From assembly GCA_964505325.1 (NCBI GenBank), contig CAZDHT010000122.1:1-14566 (forward strand): DNA of 14,566 nt. Direction: 5' to 3'. Each line of letters begins with the position of its first letter. Position 1 is the first letter of the stretch. The position numbers and the translations under genes were made by a program. Positions 7,947-14,566 of this stretch are shown here, piece by piece. Under the pieces are notes generated by a model. The model was given only the letters and a program-made list of their open reading frames with translations. It had not been told where the DNA came from and did no database searches. The stretch comes from CAZDHT01 sp964505325. Lineage in GTDB: Bacteria > Planctomycetota > PUPC01.

Positions 7947-8012
7947 GGGAGCTCGCGTGACACCTCTTGCACCGCAACACTTCAAGTGGCTGACGTGTTA
8001 CGATCCGAGAGG

Positions 8013-8019
8013 AAAGGAG
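8013..8019 (+). promoter_or_regulatory. ribosome binding site fixing the start of solenoid paralog 3
   Basis: AAAGGAG, a strong Shine-Dalgarno sequence, lies 6 bases before the ATG at 8026. It favours that start over the GTG at 7957, which would add 23 residues. Confidence 0.7.
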
Positions 8020-8025
8020 CGGAAC

Positions 8026-9288
8026 ATGAAAAGCAGATCGAGCAGGGCGACGTGTGGAGCGTGGTTCGAGCGCCTCGAACCCAGACTGCTGCTGGACGGC
8101 GACGTTACGGTCACCGTCGTCAAGAAAAACCTGAAGATCGCGGGTGACGGCGCTGACAACGAGATCACGATCACCCAGGGCGGTACCCCGAATACGTTTG
8201 ACGTCACGGGTGACAGCGGCACGACGGTCAACGGCGCCCCCGCCGGCAGCTTCACCAGCGTCAAGCGTGACTTCAGGATTGACATGGGGCTCGGCAATAA
8301 CGTCTTGACCCTGGACGGGGTCCGCGTCGCGGACGATGTGACCATCCGGACCCGGAGCGGCGATGACACTGTGACCCTGGATGATGTCATCGTCGTGGAC
8401 GACCTGAAGGTCAGGGCCGGCTGGGGCGACGACGCGGTGATCATCCAGAACGGCTCACGCATGCGCAACACGGTCAGAATCCTAACTAGCGACGGCGATG
8501 ACGGCATAGGGATCGCCGACTCGACGGTGGACGACCAAGCCCAGATGCGGACCGGTCGCGGCAAGGATACGGTCGTGATCCTGGATGCCGTCCTCGAAGA
8601 TGTCCTGCTCACGACGGGCGACGCCAAGGACCAGATCACGATCGACCCGTCAACAGTCAATGAGACCTTTGCGATGTACACCGGTTCCGGTCCCGACGAA
8701 ATCTCGATCGACGAGACCCAGTTCGGCGGCTCGCTGGTGGTCGGGACCGGCTCCGGCAACGACACGCTCACGGTCACGAACTCCAGTGTCAGCGATCAGA
8801 CTTGGCTGTACGCCGCTGCGGGCGGCGATCAGGTGACCATTACGGATTCGACTTTCAGCGACGACTTCGTGCTGTTCACTGGCTCCGGGGCTGACACCGT
8901 CCTGGTGGACCCGACCACGTTCGAGGCGAACGTTGCGATCGGCACGGGTAGCGGCGCCGATGTCGTCACCTTTGACACCGCAACCTGTCAGGGGGTGGTC
9001 CTGATGTGGACCAGCTCCAACCAGGACCAGGTGAACCTGACGGGCTCGGCTTTCTCAGACGAAGTCTTCTTGTTGACGGGTTCTGACGACGACCAGGTCA
9101 CCGTCAACGGCTCGACGTTCGATTACGGCGTGGACGGGCGCCTGGGCAGTGGCGACGATACCTTCACCGCGACGGGCACCGACTGGTCGGGCGGGACGGT
9201 GGACGCTGAATCGGAGGACGACACGTACGTGAACGGCGGCGGCAACACCGGAGTCCTGCCGGACTTGGTGGACTTCGAGACCACTTAA
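8026..9288 (+). CDS. LEPR-XLL domain beta-solenoid surface protein, paralog 3
   Basis: This 420-residue protein has FERLEPRLLLDGDV at 14-27 (LEPR at 17-20) and the shared N-terminal module (EITITQGGTPNTFDVTGD, TTVNGAPAG). Fourteen coils span residues 87-394. Coils 7-14 are all exactly 22 residues, coil 3 has 23 and coil 5 has 21. The last coil starts LGSGDD and ends GGTVDA; the cap is NGGGNTGVLP (403-412) then FE. Coil 3 holds IIQNGS, matching LIQNGS in coil 3 of paralog 2, so these two look closest. Only 79 bases separate it from paralog 2 and I see no convincing -35/-10 pair there, only an extended -10-like TGTTACGAT near 7997-8004; cotranscription with paralog 2 is likely. A structural or adhesive surface role is inferred, with possible calcium binding by the Asp-rich turns. 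Confidence 0.82.
   Translation: MKSRSSRATCGAWFERLEPRLLLDGDVTVTVVKKNLKIAGDGADNEITITQGGTPNTFDVTGDSGTTVNGAPAGSFTSVKRDFRIDMGLGNNVLTLDGVRVADDVTIRTRSGDDTVTLDDVIVVDDLKVRAGWGDDAVIIQNGSRMRNTVRILTSDGDDGIGIADSTVDDQAQMRTGRGKDTVVILDAVLEDVLLTTGDAKDQITIDPSTVNETFAMYTGSGPDEISIDETQFGGSLVVGTGSGNDTLTVTNSSVSDQTWLYAAAGGDQVTITDSTFSDDFVLFTGSGADTVLVDPTTFEANVAIGTGSGADVVTFDTATCQGVVLMWTSSNQDQVNLTGSAFSDEVFLLTGSDDDQVTVNGSTFDYGVDGRLGSGDDTFTATGTDWSGGTVDAESEDDTYVNGGGNTGVLPDLVDFETT
8284..9207 (+). repeat. 66-base coding repeat array, 14 coils
   Basis: In-frame repeats encode residues 87-394 of paralog 3. This is the most regular of the three arrays: twelve units are exactly 66 bases, one is 69 and one is 63. TGSG at the start of coils 7, 8, 10 and 11 is the best-preserved motif. 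Confidence 0.78.
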
Positions 9289-9382
9289 CCGCGTGGCCAA
9301 GCGGCGGATGTCCGGGGCGTGTGCGCCGGGAGCACAAGCCGCGGTTTCGCCGGCGGCCAGCACCGCTCCTTCCGTTTTTTCA

Positions 9383-9412
9383 TTGTCCGTGCTGAATGCG
9401 CCGTGCTATGAT
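9383..9412 (+). promoter_or_regulatory. sigma70-like promoter for the Eis-like fusion protein
   Basis: TTGTCC (9383-9388) is followed by an 18-base spacer and TATGAT (9407-9412, five of six consensus bases). The predicted leader before the start at 9458 is about 39 bases. The gap from 9289 holds no gene and no clear terminator. Confidence 0.58.
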
Positions 9413-9457
9413 CTCGCTCCACCTGGATGGAAACGCAGTCGCCGCGAAGGATTAGCC

Positions 9458-12424
9458 ATGCGCACGGGTTCTCAGGTTGCTCTGGTTGTGGATCGATCGC
9501 GTGACGGGATTCGGTCGGGCGCGCTGGTGTCCTTGCATATGGATCCGCGCTTTCGGGTCACTGAAAACGAGCGCCGCCTGAGCAGCAGGACGCTCCAGCG
9601 CTGCGACGTCCTGGTGATTCAGACCGGCGGCGTGAGCGGATACCGTGCGGCCGAGCTGGCGGCCGTGCGGAAGTTCGTGCGGGGCGGGGGAGGGCTGTTG
9701 CTCCAGGTCGCCGCAGGCGCGTGCGAACTGGACTCGGGCCGCCCCGTCGCAGAGTCTGCCGCGCAGCAGGTGGCTGACATCTTCGCGGTCCAATTCATCT
9801 CGCCGGACGACGCGAAGGGCAAGGTTACCCCCGACACATCTCTTGCTCGCGGCTACCGGCGCCGTGATCTGGTCCTCTCACCCAGCGGGCCGCTCAAGGG
9901 GTTCCGGCTGGATGACCTGAGCCCGGGCCGGTCCGCGCCGCTCCTCCTGCCTAAGGGCGCGCGAGTGCTGCTGCGACACCGGAGGACGCGCGAGCCGGTG
10001 GCTGCCGCCCTGCGGCACGGGCGCGGCCGTGTCGTGGTTGCCAACGTGTCGGGGCTAGGGCCGTGGGAAACCATCGGCGCGTCTGTGGTCAGTTGGCTCG
10101 CCGAAGGCCGCCGGCGCAAGCGAACCGCCCGGCCGCTTCCGGAAATCCTGCCGGTGCCGGTGCAGACTCTCCGGCGCAAGGGCCTCCTCGTCAGGTCCCG
10201 AGGCGTCCGCAAGGAGCGCGTTCGTAAGCTCCTGACCCTGATCACCGATGCTGTCGCGTGGGTGAACAAGACGTTCGGCCCCATGAAGCGTCAGACCTTG
10301 GAGTTCGAGATCGCGCCGGGAACAGGCTGCTGGCTTCACTGGGAGTGGCGAGTCGAGCGGCGCACGATCCAGATCGGCGCGGACACCTGCGAGCCGTCGC
10401 TGATCTACGGGCTCGCCACCGCGCTCTCGCAGTGTCGCTTGTGGAGTGACGGTGTCGGCCACCTCATGGGCCGGACCATCGGCGAGAATACGCTAAGCTC
10501 GCACCTGGCGCTGAAGGCGCTCGAATCCCTCGGCTTCGCGCCCGAGGCGGCACGGCGCCGCGCCGTCCTGGAAGCGTGGCCGGACGGCAAGGGTGATCCG
10601 CGGAAGATCGACCTCGGCCGGTGGCGCAGCGAGGCCGGCACGTCACCCGCCATGTGGGTCTGGCGCGCGCTGGAGGACGAGTTCGGACCGAAGGTCATCG
10701 AGCGGTTCCTGAAGGCCCGGCGGAAGAAGTTCCCGTGGAAGAAGTTCCCGCACTGGGACGTCATCACGGAGCTCGACATCCTCATCTATTATCTGAGCCG
10801 TGCCGCCAGACGCGGCCTGTTCAAGTGGTTCGCTGCGCATGGCGCGACGGTGCATCCGCTCCCGCTGATCTCGACGAAAGACAAGGCGTGGGACAGGCGC
10901 TGCGTGGCGATCATCCGCCGGCGATTCCGCGACGTGGACCAGCCGCTGAGCGAGAGGTACGACGCGGCGCGCGTCGTGATGCGCTCCCGAATTCACAAGA
11001 AGGTGAGCCTGACGCGTGAGGTGCGGGCGCTCGCGTCCGGCGACGAAGCGGACCGGTTGGTGTCGGCGATGCGCCTGGCGCGGACGCGCGACCCGCGCGG
11101 GAAGTCCGTACTGCTCCGGCTCGCGCGTCGCGCCCGCGACCCCGCGCACGCAGCGATCGCGGCGGTCACGCTGGCCGAGATGGGTGATGACCGGGCCGCC
11201 GACCGCCTGGCCGAGTTGGCCGCTGTGGGGGACCCGCGCTTCCAGCTCGACGCCCATGCCGCGCTGGCCCGGCTCGGCCGGGACATCCCCACTCCGCTCC
11301 GGGTGGTGGTCCGCCGCGAGGACCAGTTGAAATGCCTGGCGGACATCGACGGCTACGTCGGGGCCAACATCTTCAGCGGCGCGGCGCTGCAGCCGTGGCC
11401 CGGCGGAATAGCCGTCCCGCACTATTACGTTCACTGGGTACACACCGCTCCCAAATGGCGCCGGAAAGGGATCTCGCGGATCCTGATGCAGCGGACAATG
11501 AGTGACCGCTGGCCGAACCGTACCGCAACGGCGGGGCTCGACACGGGCACAAAGAACGTCGCCCACACGATGTACCGGCGGGCCGGGTTCATTGACATCT
11601 GGACATGGGACGATTGGAGCCGGCCGGCGAGCGGTTCGGGGCGCGCGCCGGTTGTCCGGGGCGTGCGTCTGCGCCGCGCCGCCGAGAGAGACGTGACGCG
11701 CATGACGGCGCTCTTCAACCAGGTATACGCGGACCACTTCAACATGCGGCGGCTTCGGCCGGCGCCCCTGTTTCGCAGCGGCGTGGCGGTGGCCGCGGAG
11801 AAGAAAGGTAAGCTGGTCGGATACGCGCGCGGATCGCTGAGGGACCCGGATGACAAAGGCAAAGTGCGGGCCCGGATAGGCGAAGTGTGCGTGAAGCGCG
11901 GCAAGCAGGCCGAGAAGATCACCCACGCGCTTCTTACGCGATTCTGCGCCGAGGTTGCCCGGCGCGGCGCGTCGGAAGTGAAGTCGTGGATGGTGCCCGA
12001 GGACGAAGCGATCAGACGCGGCTTTCAGGCCGCCGGGTTCGTCTCGAAGAAGGACGAAGGCGTCGAGATGTGGCGCTTGAACAACCTGCCGCTGCTGCTC
12101 GAACACATCACGCCGCTGCTCGAACGCCGCCTGGGAGACAAGAAGCGCAACGACTGGTGCGGGACCATCTCCTTCCGCAGCGAGACGCACGCGGCCGCGC
12201 TCAGGGTCCGCGGCGGCAAGGTGCGCGTTCTCAAAGCGGCCCCCAGGGCCGCCGACATCGCCATCGACACCGATGACCAGACCCTGTCACGCATCATGTG
12301 CGGCCGGGAAACCGTCTTTGAAGCCATGCTGCAGCTCCGGCTGCGCATCACGCCGAAGGCCAACCGGGACGTTACCACCTTGCTGGAGAGCCTTTTCCCG
12401 CGAATGAAGCTGTATCTGGCGTAG
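9458..12424 (+). CDS. multidomain Eis-like GNAT acetyltransferase fused to GATase-like, gluzincin-like and HEAT domains
   Basis: This 988-residue protein has no signal peptide or membrane segment, so it is probably cytoplasmic. Residues 1-215 resemble a class I glutamine-amidotransferase/ThuA-like fold (DVLVIQTGG at 50-58, then FVRGGGGLLLQV). Residues about 250-470 resemble a gluzincin peptidase, but the expected HExxH reads YGLAT (317-321); the pattern ALEDEFGP (404-411), YYLSRAARRGLFKWFAAHGA (444-463) supports the fold. HEAT-like helices cover about 515-608. GNAT 1 (about 615-720) keeps the acetyl-CoA loop WRRKGIS (667-673) and YRRAGF. GNAT 2 (about 735-872) has a degraded loop. Residues 873-988 look like an SCP2-type domain ending LFPRMKLYL. 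GNAT-GNAT-SCP2 is the Eis layout, where the first GNAT is catalytic. GAAGGA at 9446-9451, 6 bases upstream, supports this ATG; a GTG at 9293 would read through the promoter. The acceptor substrate is unknown. Confidence 0.8.
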   Translation: MRTGSQVALVVDRSRDGIRSGALVSLHMDPRFRVTENERRLSSRTLQRCDVLVIQTGGVSGYRAAELAAVRKFVRGGGGLLLQVAAGACELDSGRPVAESAAQQVADIFAVQFISPDDAKGKVTPDTSLARGYRRRDLVLSPSGPLKGFRLDDLSPGRSAPLLLPKGARVLLRHRRTREPVAAALRHGRGRVVVANVSGLGPWETIGASVVSWLAEGRRRKRTARPLPEILPVPVQTLRRKGLLVRSRGVRKERVRKLLTLITDAVAWVNKTFGPMKRQTLEFEIAPGTGCWLHWEWRVERRTIQIGADTCEPSLIYGLATALSQCRLWSDGVGHLMGRTIGENTLSSHLALKALESLGFAPEAARRRAVLEAWPDGKGDPRKIDLGRWRSEAGTSPAMWVWRALEDEFGPKVIERFLKARRKKFPWKKFPHWDVITELDILIYYLSRAARRGLFKWFAAHGATVHPLPLISTKDKAWDRRCVAIIRRRFRDVDQPLSERYDAARVVMRSRIHKKVSLTREVRALASGDEADRLVSAMRLARTRDPRGKSVLLRLARRARDPAHAAIAAVTLAEMGDDRAADRLAELAAVGDPRFQLDAHAALARLGRDIPTPLRVVVRREDQLKCLADIDGYVGANIFSGAALQPWPGGIAVPHYYVHWVHTAPKWRRKGISRILMQRTMSDRWPNRTATAGLDTGTKNVAHTMYRRAGFIDIWTWDDWSRPASGSGRAPVVRGVRLRRAAERDVTRMTALFNQVYADHFNMRRLRPAPLFRSGVAVAAEKKGKLVGYARGSLRDPDDKGKVRARIGEVCVKRGKQAEKITHALLTRFCAEVARRGASEVKSWMVPEDEAIRRGFQAAGFVSKKDEGVEMWRLNNLPLLLEHITPLLERRLGDKKRNDWCGTISFRSETHAAALRVRGGKVRVLKAAPRAADIAIDTDDQTLSRIMCGRETVFEAMLQLRLRITPKANRDVTTLLESLFPRMKLYLA

Positions 12425-12450
12425 CGGACCGGCTAGGACCCTGGCCGAAA

Positions 12451-12497
12451 AGCCAGCCGCCGCCTGAAAGCCCGGCTCTCCGGCTGGGCTCCTGGCT
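12451..12497 (+). terminator. terminator-like nested hairpin after the Eis-like gene
   Basis: An 8-bp stem, AGCCCGGC (12469-12476) with GCTGGGCT (12483-12490) including one G-T pair, is nested inside AGCCAG (12451-12456) pairing with CTGGCT (12492-12497). A competing small hairpin, CTGGC (12441-12445) with GCCAG (12452-12456), is also possible. No T-run follows directly; the nearest is near 12528-12533. Confidence 0.45.
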
Positions 12498-12535
12498 GAC
12501 AGGTTATTCCGTTCGTTCTGCTAGCGATTTTTTCC

Positions 12536-12564
12536 TTGTCAATTCCCCCTTTTTGGGCTAGATT
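12536..12564 (+). promoter_or_regulatory. sigma70-like promoter for the LEPR-XLL subtilase
   Basis: TTGTCA (12536-12541) is followed by a 17-base spacer and TAGATT (12559-12564). The start codon at 12777 implies an unusually long leader of roughly 205 bases. Confidence 0.52.
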
Positions 12565-12571
12565 ATTGGTA

Positions 12572-12765
12572 GAGGCCGAAAGAAGGGGAGGGATAGACTG
12601 CGGGCATGTTCTGTAAATTGCCCGAAGAGCGCGCGCACACAACGGTATAAGAGCTTGTCGGGCAACGATATGCGACTTGCCGGGTGCTGGAATCTGCGAG
12701 CACCCAGAATGTAGCAGGTAACCTGGCCTTCCAAGCGAACCTGCTGCCGTTGCCCACCGAGACGG
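12572..12765 (+). promoter_or_regulatory. structured 5' leader with possible 14-codon upstream ORF
   Basis: This stretch, part of the 352-base gap between genes, holds several inverted repeats: TTGCCCGA (12618-12625) with TCGGGCAA (12658-12665); GGGTGCT (12682-12688) with AGCACCC (12699-12705); AGCAGGT (12713-12719) with ACCTGCT (12739-12745). CGGGCA at 12601-12606 could instead pair with TGCCCG at 12619-12624, which excludes the first stem. A small ORF at 12606-12650 (MFCKLPEERAHTTV) follows a strong purine-rich GGGGAGGGA at 12585-12593, spaced a little far at 12 bases, and overlaps these stems. I recognise no known riboswitch. A regulatory leader is inferred only. Confidence 0.35.
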
Positions 12766-12776
12766 GACAAACAGCG

Positions 12777-14566
12777 ATGAACGTCGGCAAGATATTCTCT
12801 GCGCCCGTTTTCGAGCCGCTGGAGCCCCGGCTGCTTTTGGATGGCGCAGTTGATTCACAGTTGGAGGGCGAGTTCGCCGAGCTTCTTGGCTCTGCCCTAA
12901 TCGAGGTTGATCAGGCCTCGTACGATCCATCGAGTATTCTGGTTCGGTTCAAGTCGAGCGAAGAGCCGGAGAACGAGTGTGTCTCTACGTCCGCGAATGC
13001 CGCCACCATCCGGCTGATTGACAGCGATTCCGGGCTGGCGCGGGTGGAGCTGCCCGAGGGACTGGGCGTGGAACAGGCGCTCGCCTACTACCGATCTGAT
13101 CCCGACGTGCTCTACGCAGAGCCGAACTACCGGGTAAGCATCGACGCCGCCGTGACCCCTGACGATACTTATTTCGGGTCCCTGTGGGGGCTGCACAACA
13201 CCGGACAGTCCGGCGGCACGGTGGACGCGGACATCGACGCTCCCGAGGCATGGGCCATCACCACCGGAACGGACTCGGTGATCATCGCCGTAATCGATAC
13301 CGGCATCGACTACAACCACCCGGACCTCGCCGCCAACATGTGGACGAACACGGCGGAGCTGAACGGCGTCGGGGGGGAGGATGACGACGGCAACGGCTAC
13401 GTCGACGATATCTACGGCTGGGACTTCGCCAACGACGACTCGGACCCCATGGACGATCACAGCCACGGCACGCACGTCGCCGGGACGATTGGGGCCATCG
13501 GGAACAACGGCGAGGGAGTTGTGGGCGTTAACTGGGACGTCCAGATCATGGCCCTCAAGTTCCTCGACGCGAGCGGTGAGGGGTGGCTCAGCGACGCTGT
13601 GGACGCGCTCGACTATGCCAGGAACATGAAGGTCGACTACGGATACAACATCGTCGCCACGAACAACAGTTGGGGCGGCGGCGGGTCGACGTTCTCCCTC
13701 TACGAAGCCATCGAGAAGCACGGCGATGAGGGGATTATCTTCGTTGCCTCGGCGGGCAACGGCGGCAGCGACTACATCGGTGATGACAACGACCTCATCC
13801 CGACGTACCCCGCCAGCTACGATTTGGACAACATCATTTCGGTCGCCAACACCACGCGCACGGACAGCCGCAGCGGCTCTTCCAATTTCGGCGCCATTAC
13901 GGTCGACCTGGGGGCGCCCGGCTCGAGCATCTACAGCACAATGCCCGGGGCGAGCTACGGCTGGAAGAACGGCACCTCGATGGCCGCGCCCCACGTGTCG
14001 GGGGTGGTCGCGTTAGTCAGCGCCCTGTACCCGGGGCTCCCGCACGACCAGATAATCGATGGAATACTGGCTTCGGTCGATCCCATCGCGGCGCTGCAGG
14101 GCATCACGGTCACGGGCGGCCGACTCAATGCGTACAACGCCGTGCTGGAACTCGACATGAGGGTGGAAGCCAGCACGCCGGCGGATGGAGAACCGGTTCT
14201 AACGCGGCCTGTCGACTTCGAGATTCAATTCTCCGACGCATACGATCCCGGCACCATCGACGCCGGCGATCTGACGGTCAACGGAATTCCTGCCGATTCG
14301 TTCGTACTCACCGGCACCGACCGGGTGACGTTTCACTACAACACGAGCCCGGCTACTCTCATGGGAGACCAGGTGATGGCCATCAACGCCGACGCCGTCG
14401 AGCGGGAAATCGACGGCGAAGGCCTGGCCCCTTGGACCGCTACCTTCCAGTATCCTGTTCCCGCGACGCTGCCGTACAGTGAGGATTTTGAGGACGGGGT
14501 GGCGGACTCGCTGGTGGAGCGGTCTGGGACGTGGACGGTGTCGGCGGGCCGGTACGCGGTTCTGCC
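12777..14566 (+). CDS. LEPR-XLL domain S8 subtilisin-like serine protease, 3' partial
   Basis: The frame is open from the ATG at 12777 to the window end (596 codons and two bases), so the gene continues beyond. The N-terminus carries VFEPLEPRLLLDG (11-23), the same motif as the three solenoid proteins. A fervidolysin-type prodomain follows (SILVRFKS to VLYAEPNYRV, about 55-122). The S8 catalytic domain has Asp174 in VIDTGIDYNHPDL, His230 in HSHGTHVAGT, oxyanion Asn328 in ASAGN and Ser401 in NGTSMAAPHVSG, so it should be active. From about residue 463 there is an Ig-like/SbsA-type domain, then YSEDFEDG and GTWTVSAGRYAV, which look like the start of a laminin-G/concanavalin-like domain. The Shine-Dalgarno is weak (GGGA at 12764-12767). 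It is expected to be a cell-surface or secreted protease; its target is unknown, with the nearby LEPR proteins only a guess from context. Confidence 0.9.
   Translation, partial: MNVGKIFSAPVFEPLEPRLLLDGAVDSQLEGEFAELLGSALIEVDQASYDPSSILVRFKSSEEPENECVSTSANAATIRLIDSDSGLARVELPEGLGVEQALAYYRSDPDVLYAEPNYRVSIDAAVTPDDTYFGSLWGLHNTGQSGGTVDADIDAPEAWAITTGTDSVIIAVIDTGIDYNHPDLAANMWTNTAELNGVGGEDDDGNGYVDDIYGWDFANDDSDPMDDHSHGTHVAGTIGAIGNNGEGVVGVNWDVQIMALKFLDASGEGWLSDAVDALDYARNMKVDYGYNIVATNNSWGGGGSTFSLYEAIEKHGDEGIIFVASAGNGGSDYIGDDNDLIPTYPASYDLDNIISVANTTRTDSRSGSSNFGAITVDLGAPGSSIYSTMPGASYGWKNGTSMAAPHVSGVVALVSALYPGLPHDQIIDGILASVDPIAALQGITVTGGRLNAYNAVLELDMRVEASTPADGEPVLTRPVDFEIQFSDAYDPGTIDAGDLTVNGIPADSFVLTGTDRVTFHYNTSPATLMGDQVMAINADAVEREIDGEGLAPWTATFQYPVPATLPYSEDFEDGVADSLVERSGTWTVSAGRYAVL

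Noticed and set aside
6954..7985. 343-codon minus-strand ORF
   Set aside because: It mirrors the repetitive solenoid paralog 2 on the opposite strand; its apparent regularity comes from the 66-base repeats.
7957..8025. Independent promoter and GTG start for solenoid paralog 3
   Set aside because: Only an extended -10-like element is visible without a -35 at proper distance, and the strong AAAGGAG before 8026 fixes the ATG start.
5331..9207. Regular repeats considered as a CRISPR array or DNA-level satellite
   Set aside because: The 66-base periodicity is conserved at amino-acid level with variable nucleotides, stays in frame within CDSs and has no repeat-spacer structure.
5070..9288. Classification as type I-secreted RTX toxins
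   Set aside because: The coil period is 22 rather than 9/18 residues, no toxin domain is present, and no ABC transporter, membrane-fusion or TolC-like gene lies in the window.
9707..10880. Active metallopeptidase in the Eis-like fusion protein
   Set aside because: No HExxH is present; the aligned position reads YGLAT, so catalysis by that fold is not supported.
10643..12190. 515-codon minus-strand ORF
   Set aside because: It is antisense to the Eis-like gene, with Arg/His/Pro/Ala-rich composition and no domain motif.
12897..13994. 365-codon minus-strand ORF
   Set aside because: It is antisense to the LEPR subtilase, whose sense frame carries the full Asp-His-Ser triad; the Val/Arg/Asp-rich antisense product has no motif.

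Overview
The window is GC-rich, densely coding DNA from an uncultured-looking bacterium. The best taxonomic hint is the repeated N-terminal motif FExLEPRLLL(D/A)G on four proteins. This is the LEPR-XLL type of N-terminus, common on surface proteins of Planctomycetota and some other environmental bacteria. I favour a planctomycete-like (PVC) host, but no marker here settles it. All assignments come from reading the sequence; no database search was run.

Left part (1-2918, + strand): the 3' end of a YhaM-type HD-domain 3'-5' exoribonuclease overlaps by 4 bases (GTGA) with mnmE, the tRNA wobble-uridine GTPase. A hairpin and a near-consensus sigma70 promoter then lead into a small zinc-ribbon membrane protein of unknown role.

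Middle part (2969-9288): a membrane-anchored subtilisin-like protease on the - strand is convergent with the zinc-ribbon gene. It is divergent from a tandem set of three + strand genes that encode acidic LEPR-XLL proteins. Near-consensus sigma70 promoters face away from each other in 4889-4983. Each LEPR protein is a solenoid of about 22-residue coils carrying a GxGxD turn (17, 12 and 14 coils). In all three the third coil has 23 residues, the last coil starts LGxGDD, and the C-terminal cap carries GGN-x-G-x-LP. They look like one structural-protein family made by gene duplication.

Right part (9383-14566): a 988-residue fusion protein with its own promoter combines a GATase-like fold, what looks like a gluzincin peptidase fold that has lost its HExxH motif, HEAT-like repeats, two GNAT domains and an SCP2-like domain. 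Its last three modules match the Eis acetyltransferase layout. After a terminator-like hairpin and a structured leader of about 210 bases comes a second subtilase. This one carries the same LEPR-XLL N-terminus as the solenoids, keeps a full catalytic triad and runs off the window end.

Reading of the whole: the middle and right parts resemble a locus for surface structural proteins, with two subtilases bracketing the solenoid genes. That the proteases process or release the solenoid proteins, or that LEPR-XLL is a shared export or anchoring tag, is inference from architecture and context only.
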